Source: Granulicella sp.
Lineage (GTDB): Bacteria; Acidobacteriota; Terriglobia; Terriglobales; Acidobacteriaceae
Reading direction: 5' to 3'
NCBI GenBank assembly: GCA_003142215.1
Contig: PLOT01000122.1
Location: forward strand, 7,711-47,371
Length of the DNA stretch: 39,661 bases
Position numbers and translations under genes: made by a program. The notes under the pieces were generated by a model. It was not told where the DNA came from and did no database searches. It saw only the letters and a program-made list of their open reading frames with translations. This document shows positions 1 through 7,035 of this stretch, one piece after another; position 1 is the stretch's first letter, and each line of letters begins with the position of its first letter.

Positions 1-114
1 TTGGGGCGTCGAGGGGCTTGACACGCGATTTTGCTGAGGTTTTTGGGAAAAGAAAATTGCGGGGGTGGGGTGATGGCAGCCGGGCGACGCAACATCTTCC
101 GCAAGCTGATTTTT

Positions 115-1572
115 TCAGAGCGGGCCCGGCCCTGGGTTGCCGGACGCGGGGGAATTCGTCGCAGGGGTTGCGCCTGGAGATGCCGGTGGGCCGCCGGGGC
201 GAGGCCCGCGACCGCCGCTGCTGCCGGTGAAGAGTGGACCGAGGTTGAGCGCGGCGGCGGTGTCGGGCTGGGCCGGATCGAAGTCCTTGAAGCCGTCCAC
301 TATGAAGTTGGCGAGGTCGAGCTTGTTCTGCTTGATGCCCATCACGATGCACTTGGCGAACTCGTAGCCGCCGTACGCGGTGGAGTGGGTTCCATCGGCG
401 AGAATCTTTCCTGCGTCCGCGCCAGCCGATTCATAGAAGGTGTCGCTCATGCCGTAGAGGTCGATGAACGGGACGTGCTCCTCCTGAGCGACCTCGCGCA
501 TGGCCTGGGGATAGCCGTCATGGCCGTGGGTGGGCGCGCCGGTGCCGCGCGCACCGCGGTCCATCGCCGTCACCAGCACGGGGGTTGCGCCGCGCAGGCG
601 GGCCTCGGCGATGTAGACCTTCAGATAGGCCTTGTAGGTGGTCTCCGGTTCGACGTAGGTCTGCGGCCAACTCGCCTTGGAGTCGTTGTGAATGAACTGG
701 AGGAAGAGATAGTCTCCCTTCTTCATCTGGCTGAGCATCTTGTCCAGGCGCAGCGCATTCATAAACGACTTCATGGTCTCGCCGGACTGGGCGTTGTTGG
801 CAACCGCGACACCAGGCTTGAAAAAGACGGAGAGCAGTTGTCCCCAACTGACATCGCCGCCGCCATCGCGGTCGGTGACGGTGGAATCGCCGGCGATGAA
901 GATGGTTGGCGCGGTGGGCGCGGAGACGATCTCGATGGAGCGCAGCGCGGCGTGCGGGCTGACGACTTCGACGGTCAACTTGTTGTCCCAATCGCGCGTA
1001 TTGCCGTCGTCGAACTGGTCCAGACTCACCTCTTCGCGGCCAGTGGCGTTGGTGGGCAGCTTGGGCAGATGCGGCGTGCGGACGTTGGTGGTGAAGGTGC
1101 GCTCGGCGACCTGGCCGGCGGGAACCGGGACGCGCTCCAGCATCAGGCGGCCAGACTCGGCTTTGAAGGTGGTAGTGGTCGCGGTGGTCGAGTCGCCAAA
1201 GGTCACCGTCACGTTGAAGTTGCCCTCGGGAACCTTGGCGGAGAACATGAAGGGCTTCTCGCTGGTGGTGGCGTTGCCGTTGTCGCCGGTGGAGACCTGC
1301 GCGCCGGGCTCGTAGCCGTAGCCTGCGTCGTCCGCGTAGACGGTCGTGGGAGCGACTCGCGTGAAACCGGGCTTGGCTGGGCCGGCGCTGAAATCGAACT
1401 TCAGATCTACTGGTGCAGCAAGCGGTGCAGTAAGCGACGGAGTCCGCGGCGCGGTTCGTGGTGCGGTCGGTGGCGCTGCGGGAGGCGCGGCCTGTGCCGC
1501 AGCCATCATCGACAAGGACGAGCAGATCAGAGCGGGGCAGCAGACGAGAGCGAGACGGCGGAGGATTTTCAT
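115..1572 (-). CDS. Secreted rhamnogalacturonan acetylesterase, CE12 (SGNH hydrolase)
   Basis: Likely removes acetyl groups from rhamnogalacturonan (pectin backbone) outside the cytoplasm. The start chosen is the ATG at 1572 (485 residues), because it opens a signal peptide (MKILRRLALVCCPALICSS...) followed by an Ala/Pro-rich stretch; the frame stays open further upstream but that part looks non-coding. Residues about 55-215 form a beta-rich accessory domain typical of this family. The SGNH part has GDS with the nucleophile Ser230, the HND block at 295-297, and a DGTHST block holding Asp393 and His396. The last ~45 residues are a Gly/Pro/Ser-rich low-complexity tail. It is divergent from the sugar kinase mak, and a GH28 pectinase lies 4 kb away, which supports a pectin role. 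The family is clear; the exact substrate is inferred. Confidence 0.88.
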   Translation of the reverse strand: MKILRRLALVCCPALICSSLSMMAAAQAAPPAAPPTAPRTAPRTPSLTAPLAAPVDLKFDFSAGPAKPGFTRVAPTTVYADDAGYGYEPGAQVSTGDNGNATTSEKPFMFSAKVPEGNFNVTVTFGDSTTATTTTFKAESGRLMLERVPVPAGQVAERTFTTNVRTPHLPKLPTNATGREEVSLDQFDDGNTRDWDNKLTVEVVSPHAALRSIEIVSAPTAPTIFIAGDSTVTDRDGGGDVSWGQLLSVFFKPGVAVANNAQSGETMKSFMNALRLDKMLSQMKKGDYLFLQFIHNDSKASWPQTYVEPETTYKAYLKVYIAEARLRGATPVLVTAMDRGARGTGAPTHGHDGYPQAMREVAQEEHVPFIDLYGMSDTFYESAGADAGKILADGTHSTAYGGYEFAKCIVMGIKQNKLDLANFIVDGFKDFDPAQPDTAAALNLGPLFTGSSGGRGPRPGGPPASPGATPATNSPASGNPGPGPL

Positions 1573-1713
1573 GAGGTGGAGGCCTTTCGGACCAGCGCTG
1601 ACAGGAGTTGCGCTGCGACGGCGTGGCAATGGATGGACGCTGCGACAGTTTACATTTTCATCTATATACCCGGCCAATCCGTTTGAGCTTTTCACGGTCC
1701 CTGTGTGGGAGGG

Positions 1714-1739
1714 GTACCGCGAGATCGCGAATGCGGTAC
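1714..1739. promoter_or_regulatory. Inverted repeat between CE12 and mak, possible operator
   Basis: GTACCGC at 1714-1720 is repeated inverted as GCGGTAC at 1733-1739, a perfect 7-bp dyad around a 12-nt spacer that is itself partly symmetrical (CGCGAGATCGCG). It lies in the divergent intergenic region and ends 17 nt before the mak ATG, just upstream of the mak ribosome-binding site (AGGGAGG, 1747-1753). It could be a repressor site or a leader hairpin. The evidence is the symmetry alone. Confidence 0.35.
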
Positions 1740-1756
1740 AGTCTTCAGGGAGGCGC

Positions 1757-2680
1757 ATGACGGAACGGATACGCATCGGAATCGACCTGGGCGGCACCAA
1801 GATCGAAGGACTTGCGCTGGATCCGCGCGGCGCGGAGATTGCGCGGCTGCGCAACGCGACGCCGCAGCACGACTACGCGGCGACGGTAAGGGCGATTGTG
1901 GAGGCGGTGCAGGAGCTGGAGAGGCGCGCCGGCGGCGGAGAGCGCGAAGCGGCATCGGTGGGCGTGGGGATTCCGGGAACGATTGTGCGCGCGACGGGAC
2001 TGGTGAAAAATGCTAACTCGACGTGGCTGAACGGCCAGCCGCTGGAGCGCGACCTTGCAGCGGCACTGGCGAGGCCCGTGCGCTGCGCCAACGACGCCAA
2101 CTGCCTGGCCGTCTCCGAGGCAACCGACGGAGCGGCGGCTGGCGCGGGGCTGGTCTTCGCGGTGATTCTTGGCACGGGGTGCGGCGGCGGCATTGCCGTC
2201 AATGGGCAGGTGCGCGTGGGGCCGAACGGGGTTTCGGGCGAGTGGGGGCACAATCCGTTGCCCTGGGCCACGCCCGATGAGATGCCTGGGCCCAAGTGCT
2301 TCTGCGGCCAGCGTGGATGCCTGGAGACTTGGATCTCCGGCACCGGGCTTGCGCGCGACCATCAGCGAGTGACTGGCAAGCAGCTCAGCGGGCCGGAGAT
2401 TGTCGCCGCGGCGGCGGGCGGCGACGCGGCAGCCGAGGCCAGCATCGCGCGGCTGGAAGACCGCGCTGGGCGCGCACTGGCGTCGGTGGTGAACCTGCTC
2501 GACCCGGATGTGATCGTGATTGGCGGCGGGCTGTCGAAGCTGGACCGGCTCTATGCGCACCTTCCTGCGCTGATTGCGCGGCATCTCTTCGGCGGCGGGG
2601 AGCTTGCGACTCCGGTGCTGAAGGCGAAGCACGGGGATGCCAGCGGGGTTCGCGGAGCGGCCTGGCTGTGGGCTGCGTAG
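1757..2680 (+). CDS. mak: Fructokinase-type ROK family sugar kinase
   Basis: Cytoplasmic ATP-dependent hexose kinase, most like E. coli Mak (manno(fructo)kinase). The start at 1757 has AGGGAGG at 1747-1753 and gives 307 residues, the normal ROK length; the longer open frame upstream runs through the neighbouring promoter region. Features seen are the N-terminal phosphate-binding DLGGTKIEG, the substrate-loop stretch VKNANSTWLNGQP shared with Mak, NDANCLAVSEA, the second phosphate loop GTGCGGG, the GEWGHNPLPW block, the zinc-binding CFCGQRGCLE, and a C-terminal KHGDASGVRGAAWLW as in Mak. It is convergent with prmC, with a single base between their ends. Divergence from CE12 suggests a sugar-catabolism role, but CE12 releases acetate, not a sugar, so the link is only contextual. 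Confidence 0.92.
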   Translation: MTERIRIGIDLGGTKIEGLALDPRGAEIARLRNATPQHDYAATVRAIVEAVQELERRAGGGEREAASVGVGIPGTIVRATGLVKNANSTWLNGQPLERDLAAALARPVRCANDANCLAVSEATDGAAAGAGLVFAVILGTGCGGGIAVNGQVRVGPNGVSGEWGHNPLPWATPDEMPGPKCFCGQRGCLETWISGTGLARDHQRVTGKQLSGPEIVAAAAGGDAAAEASIARLEDRAGRALASVVNLLDPDVIVIGGGLSKLDRLYAHLPALIARHLFGGGELATPVLKAKHGDASGVRGAAWLWAA

Positions 2681-2681
2681 T

Positions 2682-3599
2682 TCACGGCTTGCGGGCGAGG
2701 GCGATGCGCGGGATATGCTGCAGGTCGTCGAGGAAGCGGAGTTGGTTCCAGTCGGACAACAGAGAAGCAATGGCCTCTTGCTGGCCGTGGCCGATCTCCA
2801 ACGCGAGCAGGCCGTCGGGCAGCAGCGCGGCGCGGGCCTGGGGGATGAGGCGGCGATAGATGTCGAGACCGTCCGGACCGGCGAAGAGCGCGGCAGCAGG
2901 TTCGTGGTCGCGCACCTGCGGATGCAGACTGGCGCGGTCGGCGGTAGGAACGTAAGGCGGGTTTGAAACGATGGCGGCGAAGGGTAGTTCTGTAAGAGCG
3001 AGCGCGGCGAGCAGATCGGATTCGATGAATTGGATGCGGCTGGTCAGGTGGTGACGCGCGGCGTTCGCGGCGGCGACTTCGAGGGCAGCGGCGGAGAGAT
3101 CGACTGCGGTGACGTGCGCGTGGGGCAGGTGGAAAGCGAGCGCGATGGCGATGGCTCCCGAGCCGGTTCCTACGTCGAGAATACGCAGGGGCAGATGCTG
3201 GGACGAAGACAAAAGCAGATCCCTTCGCTGCGCTGCGGGATGACAAACAAATTCAGCGGGAGGCCTGGCAAACTCGGCGAGGACGGCCTCGACGAGCTGC
3301 TCGGTCTCGGGGCGGGGGATGAGGACGGCGGGCGTGACGCGGAGGGTGAGGCCGTAGAACTCCTGCTCGCCGGTGATGTACTGGATCGGCTCGTTGGCAA
3401 GGCGGCGCAGAACCAACGCGTCGTAGGCAGCCTGCTGGCCGGGCGTGAGCGAGCGGTTGGGGTCGGCGAGCTGCGCGGCGTGGGAGATCGCCAGCACATG
3501 GCGAAGCAGAAACGCGGCGTCGCGGGCGGCGTCTGCGCGCAGGTTGGGTGACGCGTCGAGCTGTCGGGTGGCGCTCGTGAGGGCTTCGCGGAGGGTCAT
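2682..3599 (-). CDS. prmC: Peptide chain release factor N5-glutamine methyltransferase (PrmC/HemK)
   Basis: Methylates the GGQ glutamine of release factors RF1/RF2 using S-adenosylmethionine. The protein has 305 residues: an N-terminal helical release-factor-binding domain (about 1-85), the IPRPETE block (94-100), the SAM-binding LDVGTGSGAIAIALA (141-155) and the catalytic NPPY (213-216). It carries an extra segment of about 16-20 residues between PETE and LDVGTG (around 118-135, CHPAAQRRDLLLSSS), where E. coli PrmC has only ~18 residues in total. That segment is encoded by a dispersed repeat (3211-3246) also present upstream of gatC. No Shine-Dalgarno is visible; a 7-bp tandem repeat occupies that place. 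prfA, the usual neighbour, is not in the window. Confidence 0.93.
   Translation of the reverse strand: MTLREALTSATRQLDASPNLRADAARDAAFLLRHVLAISHAAQLADPNRSLTPGQQAAYDALVLRRLANEPIQYITGEQEFYGLTLRVTPAVLIPRPETEQLVEAVLAEFARPPAEFVCHPAAQRRDLLLSSSQHLPLRILDVGTGSGAIAIALAFHLPHAHVTAVDLSAAALEVAAANAARHHLTSRIQFIESDLLAALALTELPFAAIVSNPPYVPTADRASLHPQVRDHEPAAALFAGPDGLDIYRRLIPQARAALLPDGLLALEIGHGQQEAIASLLSDWNQLRFLDDLQHIPRIALARKP
3211..3246 (-). repeat. Dispersed repeat copy inside prmC
   Basis: These 36 bases match 12245-12280 upstream of gatC at 32 of 36 positions (both begin AAAAGCAGAT and end ATGACAA). Here the repeat is read in frame within prmC on the minus strand, adding the peptide HPAAQRRDLLL to the linker before the methyltransferase domain. 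Confidence 0.8.
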
Positions 3600-3603
3600 A
3601 AAC

Positions 3604-3630
3604 CAGTGGTCAGTGGTCAGTGGTCAGTGT
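3604..3630. repeat. 7-bp tandem repeat directly upstream of prmC
   Basis: The unit CAGTGGT occurs three times in a row (3604-3610, 3611-3617, 3618-3624), followed by a partial fourth unit. The array ends only 4 nt from the prmC start codon, so it fills the ribosome-binding region. A change in copy number could alter prmC expression; this is inference. Confidence 0.8.
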
Positions 3631-3682
3631 GCGGAGATGATGCGCAGGAGATTGTCATCTGAATTGGCGACCGTGTGCGGCC

Positions 3683-4606
3683 TCATCGCTGCGGGGCAAT
3701 CTGAATGATGTTGCCGTCGGGATCGGTAATGCTCAGAGTGTTGCCATCGGTGAAGTCGATGCCCTTGGCCTTGAGCAGCGCGCCCGACTTGCGGATGTCC
3801 GGCGAGGTCATCAGGATTCTGGACTTCGCGCCAAGCGGATCGGCGGGAACGATCTCGACCTGCTGGCCGGATGTGCCGGGCAGGTTGAGCAGCATCGGGT
3901 TGGACTTCGACGCGGTGAAGCCGAGCTTGGTGAGGTAGAAGTCGCGCGCGGCGGCGGGGTCCTGCATGGCGAGCGCGACGACGGTCATCTTGTCGGCGAC
4001 GCGGTCAGGGCCGATGTGCTGGCCAATGTCCAACGTATGCCGCGAGGTGGGCATGTACTGGGTGTACTCGATGTTCTGCGCGAAGGTGGGCTGCTGCGGG
4101 CCTTTGAGGGTGAAGAGCAGGTTGCCGGCGGCGGCGGTGCGCACGGAGATGGGAGCGAGGCCCTCGGCGACGTAAAAGTCGTGGGTGGCGTTGATGTCGG
4201 AGGCCTCGAAGCAGAGGTGGAGAAAGCTGGAGGTGCTCTGCGTGTTGCTCTGCGGGTTGGCTGGGTTGGGCGGCCCGGCCGGGTAGAGCTCGATGAATTG
4301 CTTGTCGTTGAGCTTGAGGAAGGACTGCGAGACGCTGCCATCCCTGCCGGTATTGGCGAAGGCCTGCTGGAAGCCAAGCTTGTTGTAGAAGGCGAGCGAG
4401 GCGGCGATGTTCTGCACGCGGATGGCGATGTGGGCGATGCCGTTGAACGGCGGCGTCTGGGCCGGGGCCGCTGCCGTGGACGCTGGTGCTGGCGTTGGCG
4501 CAGGCGCGGTCTGGGCTGCGGCGAAGGTCGAGATGCCTGCGGCCAGCGTGACGATTGCGATGCGCTGGAGCGCGGTGCGTGCGGATGCGATCTTCTTGTG
4601 TGTCAT
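3683..4606 (-). CDS. Secreted protein with two VOC (glyoxalase/bleomycin-resistance fold) domains
   Basis: The protein has 307 residues with an N-terminal signal peptide (positive MTHKKIASARTALQR, hydrophobic core, cleavage near FAAAQ) and a Pro/Ala/Thr linker (about 33-52). Two vicinal-oxygen-chelate modules follow: the first starts at GIAHIAIRVQNIAASLAFYNK, the second near DKMTVVALAMQDPAAARDFY and ends with TDGNTLSITDPDGNIIQIAP. The fold binds a metal in many enzymes and also serves as a plain ligand-binding module, so the activity is not predictable. A GGGAGGA ribosome-binding site lies about 8 nt before the ATG. It is upstream of, and in the same direction as, prmC with an 83-bp gap holding the 7-bp array. 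An exported VOC protein is less common than a cytoplasmic one. Confidence 0.75.
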   Translation of the reverse strand: MTHKKIASARTALQRIAIVTLAAGISTFAAAQTAPAPTPAPASTAAAPAQTPPFNGIAHIAIRVQNIAASLAFYNKLGFQQAFANTGRDGSVSQSFLKLNDKQFIELYPAGPPNPANPQSNTQSTSSFLHLCFEASDINATHDFYVAEGLAPISVRTAAAGNLLFTLKGPQQPTFAQNIEYTQYMPTSRHTLDIGQHIGPDRVADKMTVVALAMQDPAAARDFYLTKLGFTASKSNPMLLNLPGTSGQQVEIVPADPLGAKSRILMTSPDIRKSGALLKAKGIDFTDGNTLSITDPDGNIIQIAPQR

Positions 4607-4719
4607 CTTCCATTCCTCCCGGTACTGGCTTGGTCTGACTATTTATCCCTCAAGAATACTCTCTGGACGGAGTGGTGGTGGGCAACATGATGCTAACCCC
4701 CGAGCCGGCATTCGGCTGG

Positions 4720-4725
4720 TATGAT
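4720..4725 (+). promoter_or_regulatory. Candidate -10 box (TATGAT) for a leaderless start
   Basis: TATGAT ends 8 nt before the ATG at 4734 and there is no Shine-Dalgarno between them. A transcript starting at the usual distance from this -10 would begin at or within a base or two of the ATG. No clear -35 box is visible. Confidence 0.4.
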
Positions 4726-4733
4726 GGGTTTGA

Positions 4734-5171
4734 ATGACGACCAAGGTACAGGTGTCCGCGGCAACTGGTGGCAAGACAGGAAGCAGGGATGCGGCCGCGA
4801 GCGGCGTTTCTCCGGTGGTGGCGCTGGTAGCGGGCTGGCTGGTTCCCGGCGCGGGACACCTGCTGCTGGGCAAGTGGGTGCGCGCGGCATTGCTGATGGT
4901 CTCGATCGTGGGGATGTTCGCCATCGGCGTCGCGCTCGAGGGCAAGGTTTACACGCCGAATACAGGCGAGCCGCTGGACATGCTGGGCTTTGCGGGCGAC
5001 CTTGGATCGGGCGTGCTCTACGGGCTGGCGCGGCTGCTGGGCTGGGGACAGGCCCCGGTGCTGGTGGCCGTGGCAGACTATGGGACGAAGTTCATCGTGG
5101 TGGCTGGATTGCTGAACATCGTCGCCGCTGTGGATGCGCACTCGCTGGCCAGCGGGAGGAAACGTCCGTGA
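4734..5171 (+). CDS. Small membrane protein, DUF6677-like
   Basis: The protein has 145 residues. After ~25 polar residues come hydrophobic segments at about 26-40 (VVALVAGWLVPGAGHLLLG), 50-68 (AALLMVSIVGMFAIGVALE) and 115-137 (FIVVAGLLNIVAAVDAH), so it is an inner-membrane protein with about three or four spans. The Pro-Gly-rich GWLVPGAGHLLLGKW stretch resembles the short P-G-x-G-x-x-x-x-G motif of small membrane families such as DUF6677; that family name is from memory and tentative. Its stop overlaps the GTG start of the next small membrane gene (GTGA), so the two are probably translated together. It is divergent from the VOC gene. Function unknown. Confidence 0.65.
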   Translation: MTTKVQVSAATGGKTGSRDAAASGVSPVVALVAGWLVPGAGHLLLGKWVRAALLMVSIVGMFAIGVALEGKVYTPNTGEPLDMLGFAGDLGSGVLYGLARLLGWGQAPVLVAVADYGTKFIVVAGLLNIVAAVDAHSLASGRKRP

Positions 5172-5344
5172 CGATCTCTCACTTCAGCGCGGTACTGCTG
5201 TTCTCTCTCTTCACCTCCATTGTGTTCGGCATCACGCAGCGGGCGGAGCCGAAGAAGATGGTGCGCTTCGGCGCGCTCTGCTTTGCTCTGTTTGTCGGCG
5301 GAACGATCGCGGCGAGCTGGGCGATGTGGCTAATCAAGCATTGA
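5168..5344 (+). CDS. 58-residue hypothetical membrane protein
   Basis: A short gene with a GTG start at 5168 that overlaps the upstream stop codon by 4 nt (GTGA), the usual arrangement for translational coupling. The product begins MTISHFSAVLLFSLFTSIV and has two hydrophobic segments (about 6-20 and 36-54) around a charged middle (TQRAEPKKMVR), so it probably spans the membrane twice. It is unrecognised by sequence. Size and coupling suggest a partner subunit of the preceding membrane protein. Confidence 0.7.
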   Translation: MTISHFSAVLLFSLFTSIVFGITQRAEPKKMVRFGALCFALFVGGTIAASWAMWLIKH

Positions 5345-5390
5345 GTTGCCGGTTGTTGGGCGGAATCGGCCGTTTGCGCGAGGAGATGCG

Positions 5391-6683
5391 ATGAGGATTT
5401 CGGTTGGAGTGGGGTTGTTGGCGGCGATGGGCGTGGGGATGATGACGCAGAGCGCGTATGCGGCGGGTGTTGGCGTTGCAACCGTAAAGCTCTGCGATGC
5501 TCGGACATACGGCGCGAAGGCGGACGGTGCGACCAAGGACACCAAGGCGATCCAGGCGGCGGTGGATGCGTGCGCGAACCTGGGCGGCGGAACGGTAAGG
5601 CTGACCGGCGGAACGTTTTTGACCGGGCCGGTGGTGTTGAAGAGCAATATCACGCTGGAGATTGAGAAGGGCGCGGTGCTGCTGGGCTCGCCCGACCGGG
5701 CGGATTATCCGATGGTGACGTTTGCGCGCAACCAGACGGTGCAGCCGCTGGTGAGCGCGGTGAATGCGGAGAACGTTGCGATCACGGGCGAGGGCACGAT
5801 CGACGGAAATGGAAAGGTGTGGTGGGACTATATCGTCGGGACAAAGGATGCAGGCGTGTTGGGCAACGATCATCCGCGACCGATGGGCGTGGTCTTCGAC
5901 CATACGAAGCATGTGCGCATGGAGGGCGTGACGGTGCAGAATTCGGGCTTCTGGCAGATTGTGCCGTACTACGCCGACGATGTGACGATCCGCAACATTC
6001 GGATTCTTGCACCGAAGTCTCCGAATACGGATGCGATCGATCCGTTCAGCTCCAGCAACGTGGTGATCGACCATGTATTTGCGAGCACGGGGGACGACAA
6101 CGTCGCGATCAAGAGCGGAGCGATCGACTCGCCGGGGCCGGACGCGCCGAGCCGGAACATCACGATTACGGACTGCACGTTCGAGAACGGGCATGGGATT
6201 TCGATCGGCAGCGAGATTGCGGGCGGCGTGCAGAATGTCCGCGTTGAGCGGGTCAGCTTCAAGGGGACAGACCAGGGAATCCGCATCAAGTCGGCGCGCG
6301 ACCGGGGCAACGATGTGTCGAACATTTCGTACAAGGACATCACGATGGTGGATGTGAAGACGGCGATCCTGATTACGGAGTACTACCCACATGCGGCACC
6401 GGAGGGCGCGGTACCGGCCGAGCCGGTGGGGCGGCTGACGCCGAAGTTTCACGACATCACGATCGAGAATGTGACGGCGACGGGAAGCGGCTCGGCGGGG
6501 ACGATTGTGGGGCTGCCGGAGTCGCCGGTGCTGGGGCTGACGATGAAGAACGTACACATTGCGGCGAAGACCGGGATGTCGATTGCATATGCGACGGTGG
6601 CGATGGACGACGTGGTGGTGACGCCGGTGACGGGCGATGCGATGAAGATTGCGCCGACGGCGAAGGTGACGGTGAAGAAGTAA
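5391..6683 (+). CDS. Secreted glycoside hydrolase family 28 (polygalacturonase-like)
   Basis: Cleaves galacturonan-type pectin or a related polymer. The start at 5391 is preceded by AGGAG at 5381-5385 and opens a signal peptide (MRISVGVGLLAAMGVGMMTQSAYA); mature length is about 405 residues. The right-handed beta-helix shows every GH28 signature: NTD with Asp214, the DD pair Asp235/Asp236, GHG with His268 and RIK with Arg298/Lys300. An N-terminal pectate-lyase-superfamily block (YGAKADGATKDTKAIQAAVD) precedes the helix. It sits 46 nt after the two small membrane genes, in the same direction but with its own ribosome-binding site. The family is secure; whether it acts on polygalacturonate, rhamnogalacturonan or xylogalacturonan is not visible. 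Confidence 0.93.
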   Translation: MRISVGVGLLAAMGVGMMTQSAYAAGVGVATVKLCDARTYGAKADGATKDTKAIQAAVDACANLGGGTVRLTGGTFLTGPVVLKSNITLEIEKGAVLLGSPDRADYPMVTFARNQTVQPLVSAVNAENVAITGEGTIDGNGKVWWDYIVGTKDAGVLGNDHPRPMGVVFDHTKHVRMEGVTVQNSGFWQIVPYYADDVTIRNIRILAPKSPNTDAIDPFSSSNVVIDHVFASTGDDNVAIKSGAIDSPGPDAPSRNITITDCTFENGHGISIGSEIAGGVQNVRVERVSFKGTDQGIRIKSARDRGNDVSNISYKDITMVDVKTAILITEYYPHAAPEGAVPAEPVGRLTPKFHDITIENVTATGSGSAGTIVGLPESPVLGLTMKNVHIAAKTGMSIAYATVAMDDVVVTPVTGDAMKIAPTAKVTVKK

Positions 6684-6758
6684 TTCTTTTCCTGCATGGC
6701 TGTGAGAACGGACAACGGCAAGGGCAAAGGCGAAATGCGGGGGTCCCTCCACTGACCA

Positions 6759-6786
6759 CCCCAACGAGCAAGTTCGCTCGTCGGGG
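6759..6786. repeat. REP-like palindromic repeat, copy 1
   Basis: CCCCAACGAGC is followed after 6 nt by GCTCGTCGGGG, its reverse complement apart from one G-T pair, giving an 11-bp stem. Two further copies occur at 11143-11170 and 11184-11211, with the same arms and a slightly different loop. It lies in the intergenic region after GH28. Confidence 0.8.
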
Positions 6787-6984
6787 ACCCCGGTTCCGGC
6801 GGCAAAGTACGCCGCCTCCGGTCGGGATGACGTCATGTTGCGGGCGCTCCGGCCGGGATGACGGGAGTGGCGAGCACGCTGGATGCGGACCTGCGCGCGG
6901 TACTTCGGGCATATTACCTGCGGCTAGCGGGGCGGGATTGTTGCCCGAATCCGCTACAGAGATGTGTGGGAACACAACAAAGAC

Positions 6985-7032
6985 GCAGCCTCCGGCAACC
7001 CCTGACGAAGGACAGGGAGACGGCGGAGGTGC
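6985..7032 (+). promoter_or_regulatory. Leader hairpin that sequesters the ribosome-binding site
   Basis: Outer stem: GCA-(bulged G)-CCTCCG at 6985-6994 pairs with CGGAGG-TGC at 7024-7032. Inner stem: CCCTG (7000-7004) pairs with CAGGG (7013-7017) around the loop ACGAAGGA, with an asymmetric internal loop between. The 3' arm CGGAGG is the Shine-Dalgarno of the gene at 7036 (6-nt spacer), so translation should be low while the stem is closed. It could be a riboswitch, a thermometer or a protein-binding site; it does not match a riboswitch consensus I know. Confidence 0.5.
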
Positions 7033-7035
7033 AGT

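Larger units (their letters stand above)
6684..7035. other. 352-bp non-coding stretch with repeat and structured leader
   Basis: Between GH28 and the next gene no credible coding sequence was seen. It holds one copy of a palindromic repeat (6759-6786), then an AT-richer patch, a small hairpin GTGT-GGGA-ACAC (6964-6975, GNRA-type loop), and a larger nested hairpin (6985-7032) containing the ribosome-binding site of the following gene. Confidence 0.6.

Noticed and set aside
5334-6836. Long minus-strand open frame over the GH28 gene (and similar long frames opposite gatA, tgt, dnaN and the 1008-residue gene)
   Set aside because: Arg/His/Pro-rich translation with no domain; a shadow of the high-GC coding strand, whose real gene has complete family motifs.
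6950-7035. Possible cyclic-di-GMP (GEMM) or glycine riboswitch
   Set aside because: GACGCAGCC and ACGAAGGACAG look partly similar to parts of these classes, but the other conserved blocks (CACGCA...GGGCAAACC, or the first glycine-aptamer half) are absent, so only a generic structured leader is claimed.
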